The notes under the pieces: generated by a model
What the model was told of the DNA's origin: nothing
The model's database searches: none
Seen by the model: the letters and a program-made list of their open reading frames with translations, nothing else
Assembly (NCBI RefSeq): GCF_000315425.1
Contig: NZ_JH992922.1
Span: 6,376-70,375, forward strand
DNA length: 64,000 nucleotides
Source: Massilia timonae CCUG 45783
GTDB taxonomy: Bacteria; Pseudomonadota; Gammaproteobacteria; Burkholderiales; Burkholderiaceae_D
Direction of reading: 5' to 3'
Program-made: the position numbers and the translations under genes
In this document: piece by piece, positions 40,999 through 49,225 of the stretch
Layout: the number at the start of each line of letters is the position of its first letter
Numbering within the stretch: position 1 is the first letter of the stretch

Positions 40999-41027
40999 CG
41001 GGGACGGCCAGTTGCTGGCCGTCCCCG
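40999..41027. terminator. Hairpin between convergent cphA and isochorismatase genes
   Basis: 13-bp perfect stem CGGGGACGGCCAG/CTGGCCGTCCCCG around TTG, starting 14 bp after the cphA stop. No T tract on either side, so it may act as a stabiliser or a factor-dependent stop. Confidence 0.55.
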
Positions 41028-41036
41028 ACAATCCGG

Positions 41037-41684
41037 TCAGGCCGAATTCCTGGCGCGGGTTGCCAGCAACTGCGTTTCCCACGACAGGGCCACCGAGGCG
41101 GCGCCGCCGTTTTCGAAAATGAGGTTGGACACGCCCTCGAGCGTGCTCTCGCGCGCATAATCGCGCTGCCATTCGGCCGCCACGGCGAACCAGGTGATCG
41201 GCGTGCAGCCGGCTTGGACCATGCGCCGTACGGCCATCTCGTGCGCTTCCTCGCTCACCCCTCCGGATGCATCGGTGACGACGAACACGTCGTAGTCTTC
41301 GCCCGCAGCCTGGATGGCGGGCATCGCCAGGCAGATCTCGGTGTACAGCCCCGCGAGCACCAGCTGCTTGCGGCCGCTCTTCTTGACGATGTCGGTCACC
41401 TTCGCATCTTCCCAGGTATTGATGAAGGTGCGATCGATCGGCTTTTGTTCAGGGAAGACCGCCTGCAGTTCCTTGATGAGGTAACCGCCACGCTCTTCCA
41501 GCACGGTCGTCAGGATCGTTGGCACATCGAATACCTTCGCCGCCTTGGCCAGACCGACCACGTTATTCATGATCATGGTCGGCTCATGGCTTTTCAGGCA
41601 GGCGAACTGAAATGGCTGGTGATCGATGAGAACGACGATGCTGTCTTCCGGACGCAGCAGCGCCTTGAGTCCATTCTTGCTCAT
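41037..41684 (-). CDS. Isochorismatase-like hydrolase (YcaC-type)
   Basis: 215-aa cysteine hydrolase of the isochorismatase fold. Asp21 (VVLIDHQPFQ) and Cys118 (AGLYTEICLAM) correspond to catalytic residues of the YcaC group; DASGGVSEEAHEMAVRRM is the conserved helix after the nucleophile. The true reaction is unclear (amide, isochorismate or nicotinamide substrates occur in the family). It converges on cphA but shares no evident pathway with it. Monocistronic. Confidence 0.9.
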   Translation of the reverse strand: MSKNGLKALLRPEDSIVVLIDHQPFQFACLKSHEPTMIMNNVVGLAKAAKVFDVPTILTTVLEERGGYLIKELQAVFPEQKPIDRTFINTWEDAKVTDIVKKSGRKQLVLAGLYTEICLAMPAIQAAGEDYDVFVVTDASGGVSEEAHEMAVRRMVQAGCTPITWFAVAAEWQRDYARESTLEGVSNLIFENGGAASVALSWETQLLATRARNSA

Positions 41685-41868
41685 TTTATCTATCCCTTAA
41701 ATTGACCAAGCGCCGGGGCGCGCCTGGGATCAATAAGGTAGCAACGCGATGATCGAGCGGCAATGACGGTTCCTGCGGTTTGCAGGCCGATCCTGCTGTG
41801 TCGGAACCGGATCATCGCCAGCTAACGGCCGGATCGTAGCGGGTTGGCAACGATGGTATCCTGCGCGG

Positions 41869-42705
41869 ATGAGTCCTGCCCACCTCGCTTCCCTGCCCTC
41901 TCTTCCTCCGTTTGGCGCGGCCATGCTGCTGCGGGCGCTGCTCAAGCATCCGGCGCGCCGGCCGACCAGGCAGGTCGGCGCCACCTGGCGCCTCGAGCGG
42001 ATCGACCTCGATCACGTGCGCCGCTATAACGCCGCGTTCGGATTCTCGGGTGACGCTATTGCGCTTACCTTCCTGTATCTGCTGGCGCAGCGCGCGCAGC
42101 TGGCGACCATGCTGGCCTGCCCGATCCCGTTCCGCATTCCGGGCCTGATTCACGTCGAGAACCGGCTGGCGACGCATGGCCCGGTCGTGCCTGACGCGCC
42201 GCTGGCGCTGACGACCACCTTGCAATTGCCGCCCCCTGCCCCGAACGGCGCCTTGCATTGCGTGCTGGAGACACGCGCCTTCGACGGCGAGCGGCTGGCC
42301 TTTTCTTGCGACAGCACCTATCTGATCCGGCGTGGAAGCCGCTCCGGCCGCGCTACGCCGCCGCCCGAGCCACCACGTGGCCAGGCGCTCGGCGGGTGGA
42401 CGGTCGCGCATGACGCCGGGCGGCGCTATGCGGCCTTGTCGGGCGACTGCAACCCGATCCACCTGTGGCCATGGTCGGCGCGCCTGATGGGCATGCGCGC
42501 GCCGATCATCCACGGGGCGCATACGCTGGCGAAGGCGTGCTCGCTCTTGCAGGCATCGACAGGCCGCGACATCGCCGAGGTCTGGTGCCGCTTCCGTCAG
42601 CCGGTGGCGCTGGACGCCGACGTCATCTTGCTTGCGGGTGGCAGCGAGGGCGAGTTCGCGGTCATGTGCGACGGTCGTATCGCCATGGAAGGAAGGTATT
42701 CATGA
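41869..42705 (+). CDS. MaoC-like acyl dehydratase family protein
   Basis: 278-aa double hot-dog protein. The C-terminal half has the MaoC hydratase signature YAALSGDCNPIHLWPWSARL followed by APIIHGAHTLAKA. The N-terminal half carries a related but degenerate hot-dog. Family members hydrate enoyl-CoA or enoyl-ACP substrates. Start at 41869 lacks a good ribosome site; an ATG at 41923 is an alternative. It overlaps the next gene by four bases (ATGA), suggesting coupled translation with a periplasmic thioredoxin-fold protein, an unusual pairing. Confidence 0.85.
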   Translation: MSPAHLASLPSLPPFGAAMLLRALLKHPARRPTRQVGATWRLERIDLDHVRRYNAAFGFSGDAIALTFLYLLAQRAQLATMLACPIPFRIPGLIHVENRLATHGPVVPDAPLALTTTLQLPPPAPNGALHCVLETRAFDGERLAFSCDSTYLIRRGSRSGRATPPPEPPRGQALGGWTVAHDAGRRYAALSGDCNPIHLWPWSARLMGMRAPIIHGAHTLAKACSLLQASTGRDIAEVWCRFRQPVALDADVILLAGGSEGEFAVMCDGRIAMEGRYS

Positions 42706-43601
42706 AAGGCTTTCTTGCCATCGTTCTGCTCGCAGCCGCTGCAGCAGGCGCCGCGGCCACGCCGATCGGCGATCGATTCCAGCGCTTCGATGCCGAACTG
42801 AAGGCATGGGACGACGCCCAGACGCCGGAAGCGAAGGCGAACAGCGTTTCATTGGCTTACCGGCAGATGAAGAAGGGCCTCGATTACCGGCTCGTCCTGC
42901 CTGACGCCGGCACCGCCGACCTGCACCTGCTGTTCCAGGCTGCGAATGGCGCGCACTTTTACACCCCCTCGAGCGAACATGCGCTCGACATGCTGGCGGT
43001 GGCGCGCGAGCTGGCGGCGCGCCGGGCCGCAAGCGCCAGGCAATTCGACGACACGTACTACGCACTCATCGCCGCTCGGGAGTACGGGGCCGCGCGCGCA
43101 TGGCGCACCCAGCATGCGCTCGCGGTGGATCAGGTGGCGTTGCACGAGGTGGACCTGCCGCCACTGCCGCCCGGCCAGGCGGCCGAGCTGCTCTTCACGG
43201 ACGGCAAGCGCAGCGCGCGCACGTTTTCCTTTCCAAGCGGCGCTTACGTGATCGTCGTCGCCGATCCGCATTGTGGCTTCACGCGCGATGCCGTTGCCCG
43301 GATCACGGCGGACCAGCCCTTGATGGCCGCGCTGGAGAACCGGATCAAATGGCTGGCACCGCAGCAGACCGAACGTTCGCTGCAAGCCTACCTGGACTGG
43401 AACGGGCGCTATCCGCAGGCCCCGATCTCGCAGGCCTACAAGAACGAGGACTGGGATGCGCTCAGGAACAGGCAGTTCCCGGTGTTTTACTTTTACCGCG
43501 ACGGCGCCTTGCAGACGCATTTCGCGGGGTGGCCGAAGGAAGGCCGCATGCGCGAACTCACCGAAGCACTTGAATTGATCGGGATCGCCGCGCAGCAGTA
43601 A
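42702..43601 (+). CDS. Periplasmic thioredoxin-fold protein (TraF/conjugal-type), single Cys
   Basis: 299-aa exported protein with signal peptide (MKGFLAIVLLAAAAAGAAA). An N-terminal helical region (20-170) precedes a thioredoxin-fold C-terminal domain whose active-site region reads VADPHCGFTRDAV: one cysteine only, the partner position being threonine. It therefore cannot make the usual CXXC disulfide and may act in monothiol exchange or binding. The ending (YFYRDGALQTHFAGWPKEGRM) is typical of the DsbE/TraF-like fold. It is translationally coupled to the MaoC-like gene. Confidence 0.8.
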   Translation: MKGFLAIVLLAAAAAGAAATPIGDRFQRFDAELKAWDDAQTPEAKANSVSLAYRQMKKGLDYRLVLPDAGTADLHLLFQAANGAHFYTPSSEHALDMLAVARELAARRAASARQFDDTYYALIAAREYGAARAWRTQHALAVDQVALHEVDLPPLPPGQAAELLFTDGKRSARTFSFPSGAYVIVVADPHCGFTRDAVARITADQPLMAALENRIKWLAPQQTERSLQAYLDWNGRYPQAPISQAYKNEDWDALRNRQFPVFYFYRDGALQTHFAGWPKEGRMRELTEALELIGIAAQQ

Positions 43602-43633
43602 GCATCTGGACGATTGTGCGCAGCACGCCACGG

Positions 43634-44092
43634 TTACTCATTCTTCACCGCGTCGAAGAAAAATCCTTTCCAATACACGACAATCTTGTTGTAGCCCTTG
43701 ATCAGCGCTTCAGTACACGACAACTCGACAGCTTCCACGGTCGTCGGAATGCCCAGTCGGTCCACCGGCGCGTGCGCGGTTTCCCGGATATATCGTGCGG
43801 CGTCCTCGTAATGGCGCGTGAATGTGGGACGTTTGCGGCAGCTTTCTCCCGCGACTGTTATCTTGTCCGGCGCGATCACCAGAGCCTTTCCAACCAGGTC
43901 TGCGGCCTCTGTATCGTCGATTGATGCGATCGAGGAGGAATCAAGGACTTTTGTAAGGGTCCAGGTGCCCACCAGCTCATTACTATTATTCGATACGTCA
44001 GCCCACCCCGCCTGCGATGCAGACGCGATCATCAGGATCACCGTAGCCCGCGACAACGTCTTGGGACGCACAGCTGATTTCAGAAATGACAT
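43634..44092 (-). CDS. Candidate periplasmic immunity protein to the GH24 muramidase
   Basis: 152-aa precursor with a signal peptide (ATVILMIASASQAGWA, cleavage near residue 31). The mature part starts with NELVGTWTLTKVLDSSSIA and includes DKITVAGESCRKRPTF, suggesting a small beta-barrel or lipocalin-like fold; two cysteines (SCRKR and LSCTEAL) could form a disulfide. I recognise no named family. It directly follows the muramidase gene (10-bp gap) on the same strand. A periplasmic location is what an inhibitor of a secreted cell-wall enzyme needs, so immunity is inferred from position and export. Lower GC than its surroundings. Confidence 0.65.
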   Translation of the reverse strand: MSFLKSAVRPKTLSRATVILMIASASQAGWADVSNNSNELVGTWTLTKVLDSSSIASIDDTEAADLVGKALVIAPDKITVAGESCRKRPTFTRHYEDAARYIRETAHAPVDRLGIPTTVEAVELSCTEALIKGYNKIVVYWKGFFFDAVKNE

Positions 44093-44102
44093 TGCAGTAT
44101 CC

Positions 44103-44636
44103 TCACTTTCCGACGGTCTGCGCTTCAGCGGCTTCCAGGAATGGCGCCGCTTCCTCTCTTCGCCGGTACACCAGACCGCGTGCAATGACCTTCTTGCCCT
44201 TGACCGTCGTTCTCGTCATTTTCAAGATGTTGGCGGCGGCGCCTCTGAGGTCACCGCTATCGACCAGATCAAAGGTCGTGCCTGCACCGCGCTCACCAGC
44301 GTTGTACGCAAGACTCACCAGGGCGTCGAACTGTGCTTGAGTCAGCGCCTGAGTGATGACGTTCCGACGCACTACCCGTTCCATATAGGCGACCCTGCGC
44401 GCAAACTCTGCATCTGCCTCAGCCCGGCTAACCGGCCGGTTTAACTCCTTCTTCGTACAAGGCCCGCGATGCGCCAGGATACCGGCCCCCCATGTACAGT
44501 TACCTTTTCCTGGGCCCATATCGTCGTAATAGTTCAATACGACCACCTCTAGCCGTTGCATCCGTTTTCGCGCTTCTCCGCTCATACTCAAATGGTCGTT
44601 TGCTCCCCCGATTGCTCCGCTGGCTGCTTGCCCCAT
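44103..44636 (-). CDS. GH24-type muramidase, probable T6SS effector
   Basis: 177-aa phage-lysozyme-fold protein without a signal peptide. The E-x8-D spacing of T4-type lysozymes is kept: Glu30 (RMQRLEVVVLNYY), Asp39, then Thr48 in NCTWGAGI; SLAYNAGERGAGTTFDLV is the family's second conserved block. The ATG at 44636 is preceded by GCAGGAGG, which fixes the start; longer frames have no such site. It lies divergently next to hcp and upstream of a periplasmic candidate inhibitor. This arrangement suggests an Hcp-delivered, peptidoglycan-cutting effector with its antidote rather than a prophage lysis gene: no holin or phage gene is nearby. GC content lower than the flanks. Confidence 0.82.
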   Translation of the reverse strand: MGQAASGAIGGANDHLSMSGEARKRMQRLEVVVLNYYDDMGPGKGNCTWGAGILAHRGPCTKKELNRPVSRAEADAEFARRVAYMERVVRRNVITQALTQAQFDALVSLAYNAGERGAGTTFDLVDSGDLRGAAANILKMTRTTVKGKKVIARGLVYRRREEAAPFLEAAEAQTVGK

Positions 44637-44766
44637 AGTTCCTCCTGCAGAATCGCTAGTGGTCCAATCTATCTGCCCTAGCATGCTCGTCTGTTGTGGG
44701 GCCACAAGCGATGTTTGCTACTGCTGGCGAATAATTGCAGCCGTACCTGACATAGAGGAGCAAATC

Positions 44767-45261
44767 GTGGCCATCGATGTATATCTGCAGATTGACGGCA
44801 TCAAGGGCGAGTCGCAGGATGCCAAGCACAGGGACTGGATAGAGTGTACGAGCGTGCACTGGGGCATTCCTCAACCAAGATCAGCGACTGCTTCGACCGG
44901 CGGGGGCCACACTGCGGAACGTGCGGAGTTAAAGGAGATTTCGTTTACCAAGATCGCAGATCTGGCCTCACCCATCCTGATGCAGACCTGCGCCATGGGC
45001 AAGACAATCCCCAAGGCAAAGTTCGATTTCATGCGCGCCGACGGCAATGGCGAACCCATCTGCTACTTCCAGATTGAACTGGAAAATGTACTCATCGGAG
45101 GTATCGCGCCCGGTATCGAGCCCGGCACCATTCTCGACGAGCACGTCAGTCTCAAATTTTCCAAAGTGAAGTGGCGCTACACCCAACAGAAGATCGGCGG
45201 CGGTGGCGGCGGCAGCACTGTCGGCGGATGGGACTTGGCGGCGAACAGAGTCGTGGCATGA
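44767..45261 (+). CDS. hcp: Hcp-family type VI secretion tube protein (orphan)
   Basis: 164-aa Hcp-like protein with a GTG start at 44767, six bases after GAGGAG. It begins VAIDVYLQIDGIKGES and has the typical Hcp segments CTSVHWGIPQP, ELKEISFTKIADLASPIL and CYFQIELENVLIGGIAPG. Hcp hexamers stack into the inner tube of the T6SS and can carry small effectors in the lumen. There is no tssA-M cluster in the window, so this is an auxiliary cargo locus for a system encoded elsewhere. A Gly-rich C-terminal tail (GGGGGGSTVGGWD) is an addition to the core fold. Confidence 0.92.
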   Translation: MAIDVYLQIDGIKGESQDAKHRDWIECTSVHWGIPQPRSATASTGGGHTAERAELKEISFTKIADLASPILMQTCAMGKTIPKAKFDFMRADGNGEPICYFQIELENVLIGGIAPGIEPGTILDEHVSLKFSKVKWRYTQQKIGGGGGGSTVGGWDLAANRVVA

Positions 45262-45298
45262 CCGGCTCACTGCATCTCCACCGCCGCCGACATTAGTG

Positions 45299-46204
45299 CT
45301 AGGACATGGCCGGCGGCGCCGGCGGTGGCGGCGCATCCGGCAACGGAATGAACTCCTTGTCGTCCGCATCCGGCAGCTTCATCCTGCCCGCCTTCCAGTC
45401 GGCCGCCGCCTGCGCCAGGCGGTCCTTCGACGACGACACGAAATTCCAGTACAGGTGACGCTCGCCGACCGGCTCCCCGCCCAGCACCATCACCGTCGCG
45501 TGCTCCAGCGCCTCGACGCGCGAGGCCGTCGCCCCCAGCACCAGCATCCGGCCGCTCTCGTGGCGCATGCCGTCGAGCTCCACCGCGCCGGTGGCGATGT
45601 ACAGCGCGCGCTCCTTGTAGCCGCCGGGGATCTCGGCGGTCGATCCCGGCTGCATGTCGAGATGGGCGTAGAACAGCGGCGAACACGTCTTCGCGCCGGC
45701 GCAGAGGCCATAGGCGCTGCCGGCGATGAGTTGCCCGGTGACGCCGCCATCCCGCCACTGCGGCAGGTCGGCGCCGGAATGGTGCGAGAACGACGGGTTG
45801 ACTTCTTCCATCCCGTTCGGCAGCGCGACCCAGGCCTGGATGCCGTGCAGGTGGTCGCCGTGCGCCCGCGCGTGCTCGAAGCGCTCGCTGTGCGTGATGC
45901 CGCTGCCCGCGGTCATCCAGTTGACTTCGTGCGGGTGGATCTCCTGTTCGACGCCCAGGCTGTCGCGATGCATGATCCGGCCCGAGAACAGATAGGTCAC
46001 CGTCGACAGGCCGATATGCGGATGCGCGCGCACGTCGACGCTGCGGTCGATGCCCGGGGCCAGGTCGAGCGGTCCGATGTGGTCGAAGAAGATGAACGGC
46101 CCCACCATGCGCCGCTTGGCGAACGGCAGCACGCGGCCGACTTCGAAACTGCCGCCCAGGCTGCGGCGGCGCTGCTCGATGATCATGTCAATCATGGTTT
46201 TCAT
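45299..46204 (-). CDS. Pirin family protein
   Basis: 301-aa bicupin protein. Conserved pirin motifs: RSVDVRAHPHIGLSTVTYL (metal-binding histidines), HEVNWMTAGSGITHSER and PNGMEEVNPSFSHH. Bacterial pirins bind iron and some degrade quercetin or bind pyruvate dehydrogenase; no specific role can be assigned. The start at 46204 (MKTMIDMIIEQRR) is followed by two further in-frame ATGs. The C-terminal tail is Pro-rich. A LysR gene is immediately upstream on the same strand. Confidence 0.9.
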   Translation of the reverse strand: MKTMIDMIIEQRRRSLGGSFEVGRVLPFAKRRMVGPFIFFDHIGPLDLAPGIDRSVDVRAHPHIGLSTVTYLFSGRIMHRDSLGVEQEIHPHEVNWMTAGSGITHSERFEHARAHGDHLHGIQAWVALPNGMEEVNPSFSHHSGADLPQWRDGGVTGQLIAGSAYGLCAGAKTCSPLFYAHLDMQPGSTAEIPGGYKERALYIATGAVELDGMRHESGRMLVLGATASRVEALEHATVMVLGGEPVGERHLYWNFVSSSKDRLAQAAADWKAGRMKLPDADDKEFIPLPDAPPPPAPPAMS

Positions 46205-46229
46205 GGCTCCATAGTGGATTGAAGGAGCG

Positions 46230-47129
46230 CTAGGCACGGGGCCAGGCGCGGGCGATCGGCGGCTTGCTGTCGAAATACGCCACCAGCAGATCGGTCAGGA
46301 TGCGGATCTTGCGTGCCGGATGCTGGCCCGGCGGACGCACGACGTAGGCGCCGGCCGGCGGCGGGGGATAGCGCGTCATGACCGGAACGAGCGCGCCGGC
46401 ATCCAGGTATTCATGCATCAGGCCATAGGGCAGATAGGCGACGCCCAGCCCCGCTAGCGCGGCTGCGACCAGCGCCGTGCCGTTGTCCGCCTTGAAGCGT
46501 CCCTGGGGCCGGACCGACACGATCTTCTCGCCATCCAGGAACTGCCAGGCCTCGGTGCCCTGCATCAGGGCCTGGTGCGACAAGAGCTGGTCTGGCGTCT
46601 CGGGCGCCCCGTGGGCCGCGATATAGGCGGGACTCGCGACCGTGAGCCCATGGATCGGCCCGATCCGCCGCGCCACCAGGTTGGAATCCTGCAGGTAGCC
46701 GAGCCGTATCGCGCAGTCGTAACCGTCCGCGATGAGGTCCACGTTGTGGTCGCTGTAGCAGGTGTGGATGTGCAGCCTCGGGTGGAGGCGCGCCATGTCG
46801 GCCAGCACCGGCGCGAAGTGGGTCGGTCCGAACGACAGCGGCGCGGCGATGCGCAGGCGGCCGCGCAGTTCGCCGGCGGGCAGGATCGTTTCGCGCGCCA
46901 GGGCGATCTCGGCGCAGACCCTGGCCGCATAGTCGCGGAAGGTCGTGCCGGCTTCGGTGAGCGCCGCGCCGCGCGTGGTGCGCGACAGCAGCTGGATGCC
47001 CAGCTCTTCCTCGAGGCGGGCGAGGCGCCGGCTGACGATCGACTTCGATACGCCCAGCCGCAGCGCCGCCGCCGAAATGCCGCCGGCATCGGCAACTTCC
47101 ACGAATGTCTGCAACTCTTCGATATCCAC
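46230..47129 (-). CDS. LysR-family transcriptional regulator
   Basis: 299 aa, N-terminal winged HTH (MDIEELQTFVEVADAGGISA, with LGVSKSIVSRRLARLEEELG as recognition region) and periplasmic-binding-protein-like effector domain. It ends 26 bp before pirin on the same strand, so they may be cotranscribed. Its targets (pirin, or the KefB-type gene in the other direction along the minus strand) are unknown. Confidence 0.92.
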   Translation of the reverse strand: MDIEELQTFVEVADAGGISAAALRLGVSKSIVSRRLARLEEELGIQLLSRTTRGAALTEAGTTFRDYAARVCAEIALARETILPAGELRGRLRIAAPLSFGPTHFAPVLADMARLHPRLHIHTCYSDHNVDLIADGYDCAIRLGYLQDSNLVARRIGPIHGLTVASPAYIAAHGAPETPDQLLSHQALMQGTEAWQFLDGEKIVSVRPQGRFKADNGTALVAAALAGLGVAYLPYGLMHEYLDAGALVPVMTRYPPPPAGAYVVRPPGQHPARKIRILTDLLVAYFDSKPPIARAWPRA

Positions 47130-47179
47130 TTGCCTGCTCCCGGTTGTGCCACACGGCGTCGCTGAGATGATACTGCCGT

Positions 47180-48943
47180 CTAGGCCGCGGGCTTGCCGAG
47201 CGGCTCAGGCATGACGGGCAGGTGCAGGTGGTCGCGGCCCGACAGCTCGTCGCCGTGGATCTGCTCGGACAGCCGCTCGGCGTCGCGCCGGCGGATGTCG
47301 AGCGACGCCTCCTGGACGTCGGCTTCGGCAAAGCCCAGCGCGCGCAGGCCCTCGGCGCCCATCAGGTAGGCCGATTCGACGGTCTCGCGCACCTGGACAT
47401 CGACGCCGGCGCGGATCAGGGTGATGGCGTGCCCGCGATCGTAGCTGCGCACCAGCAGCCGGGCCTGCGGGAACTCGCGCCTGGCCAGCGCCACGATGTC
47501 GTTCGCGGCCTTGGGCTCGTCGACGCACACCATGATCGCATCGGCTTCGGCGGCGCCGGAATGGCGCAGGGTATCCATCCTCGTGCCTTCGCCAAAGAAT
47601 ACCTTGAAACCGAAGCGCTGCGCATCGCGGATGCGGTCGGGGTCCTTGTCGATCACCGTCAGCTTGACCCTGCTCGCCAGCAGCACCTGCGAGGCGATCT
47701 GGCCGAAGCGGCCGAAGCCGATGACGAGCACCCGCCCCTTCAGGTCGCGCGCATGCTCGACGCCGTCCATCGACTTTTCATGCCGCAGCAGGCGGTCGGT
47801 CACGAGCGTCAGGAGGGGCGAGAGCGCCATCGAGAGGATCACGACGGTGGCGAACAAGGCGTTCTCGCGTTCGCCCAGCACGCCGGCCGAGAGCGCGGCG
47901 GCATACAGCACGAAGGCGAACTCGCCGCCCTGCAGGAACATCGAGGTGCGGTGCAGGGCCTGGTGGTTGCTGGCGCCGAACAGGCGCGCGACCACGTGGA
48001 CGACGATGCCCTTCGCGACCATGAAGCAAAACAGCATGGCCAACAGCAGCCGCCATTCGGCCGCGACGATGGCCAGGTCGAGCGACATGCCCACCGCCAG
48101 GAAGAACAGCCCCATGAGCAGGCCGCGAAACGGCTCGATATCGCTTTCGACCTGGTGCCGGTAGCTCGAACTCGACAGCATCACGCCGGCCAGGAAGGCG
48201 CCCATCGCCATCGACAGGCCGGCGAATTCCATCAGCAGCGCCGCGCACAGCACGACCAGCAGCGCACCCGCGGTCAGGACTTCGCGCGTGCGCGACCTGG
48301 CCAGCAGGGCGAAGAACGGGTCGAGCCCCCAGCGCGCCACGGCCAGCAGCCCCGCCAGGGCGGCGATCGCCAGCAGCAGGCCGGACCAGCCCTGCCCCTG
48401 CTGCCCGGGAAGCTGCGGCGCCAGGAAGGCGACCACCGCCAGCAGCGGCACGATCATCAAGTCCTCGAACAACAGGATGGCGACCGACTTCTGCCCCTGC
48501 TCGCTCGCGATCTCGCCCCGGTCCTGCAGCGCGGTCATGATGACGGCGGTCGAGGACAGGACGAAGCCCGCGCCGGCGACGAAGGCGGCCGGCCCGGACA
48601 GGCCGAACAGCGCATGGCCGGTCAGCGCCAGCGCGGCGGTCGCAGCGAAAACCTGGGCCAGGCCCAGGCCGAAGATCTGGCCGCGCATCGCCCACAGCTT
48701 GTGCGGCCGCAGTTCCAGCCCGATCACGAACAGGAACATCACCACGCCGAGCTCGGAGAAATGCAGGATCGAGCGCGCATCGGTGACCAGGCCCAGCACC
48801 GACGGTCCCACCAGGATGCCCGCCCCAAAATAGCCGAGGACCGCTCCCAGGCCGAGCCGCCTGAACAACGGCACGGCGATCACGGCCGCCCCCATCAGGA
48901 CGACCACGGGGCCGATCGTCTGCCCCAGGCTTGCTCCAGCCAT
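47180..48943 (-). CDS. CPA2 monovalent cation:proton antiporter (KefB/KefC type)
   Basis: 587-aa membrane protein. Thirteen or so hydrophobic segments cover residues 1-385 with the CPA2 features GYFGAGILVGP and ALLMEFAGLSMAMGAFLAGV (antiport region). The C-terminal TrkA-N (RCK) domain begins VLVIGFGRFGQIASQVLL and binds NAD(H). The start is the ATG at 48943, four to five bases after GAGGAG; the preceding in-frame TTG is less likely. Family members move K+ or Na+ out in exchange for H+, sometimes gated by glutathione adducts. It is the first gene of a minus-strand run with LysR and pirin. Confidence 0.93.
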   Translation of the reverse strand: MAGASLGQTIGPVVVLMGAAVIAVPLFRRLGLGAVLGYFGAGILVGPSVLGLVTDARSILHFSELGVVMFLFVIGLELRPHKLWAMRGQIFGLGLAQVFAATAALALTGHALFGLSGPAAFVAGAGFVLSSTAVIMTALQDRGEIASEQGQKSVAILLFEDLMIVPLLAVVAFLAPQLPGQQGQGWSGLLLAIAALAGLLAVARWGLDPFFALLARSRTREVLTAGALLVVLCAALLMEFAGLSMAMGAFLAGVMLSSSSYRHQVESDIEPFRGLLMGLFFLAVGMSLDLAIVAAEWRLLLAMLFCFMVAKGIVVHVVARLFGASNHQALHRTSMFLQGGEFAFVLYAAALSAGVLGERENALFATVVILSMALSPLLTLVTDRLLRHEKSMDGVEHARDLKGRVLVIGFGRFGQIASQVLLASRVKLTVIDKDPDRIRDAQRFGFKVFFGEGTRMDTLRHSGAAEADAIMVCVDEPKAANDIVALARREFPQARLLVRSYDRGHAITLIRAGVDVQVRETVESAYLMGAEGLRALGFAEADVQEASLDIRRRDAERLSEQIHGDELSGRDHLHLPVMPEPLGKPAA

Positions 48944-49225
48944 CAACTCTCCTCGCTCATCTCATTCATTCGATGCATTCATCTGCTATCGCGCCACGCG
49001 CAACGGCAGGCGCAGGCGTTCCCGATTGCGCAACACAGCGTGTCCGGGAACGGCACTAGCGCGTACGCCGCATGGCCAGCAGAATCGTTCTTGCGCCCAG
49101 GCGTTGGAGACAGAACGATACCAATCCGATATCGGCGCGGCAATGTTCAATCCTGCTATCGATGGTTCATTCCTGCTGCGCCGGATCCACAATGACAGTC
49201 TTAGGAGAACATTATTCCCGCCCCA

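Noticed and set aside
44103..44636. GH24 muramidase as a prophage endolysin
   Set aside because: No holin, spanin, tail or integrase gene nearby; instead it sits beside hcp and an exported protein.
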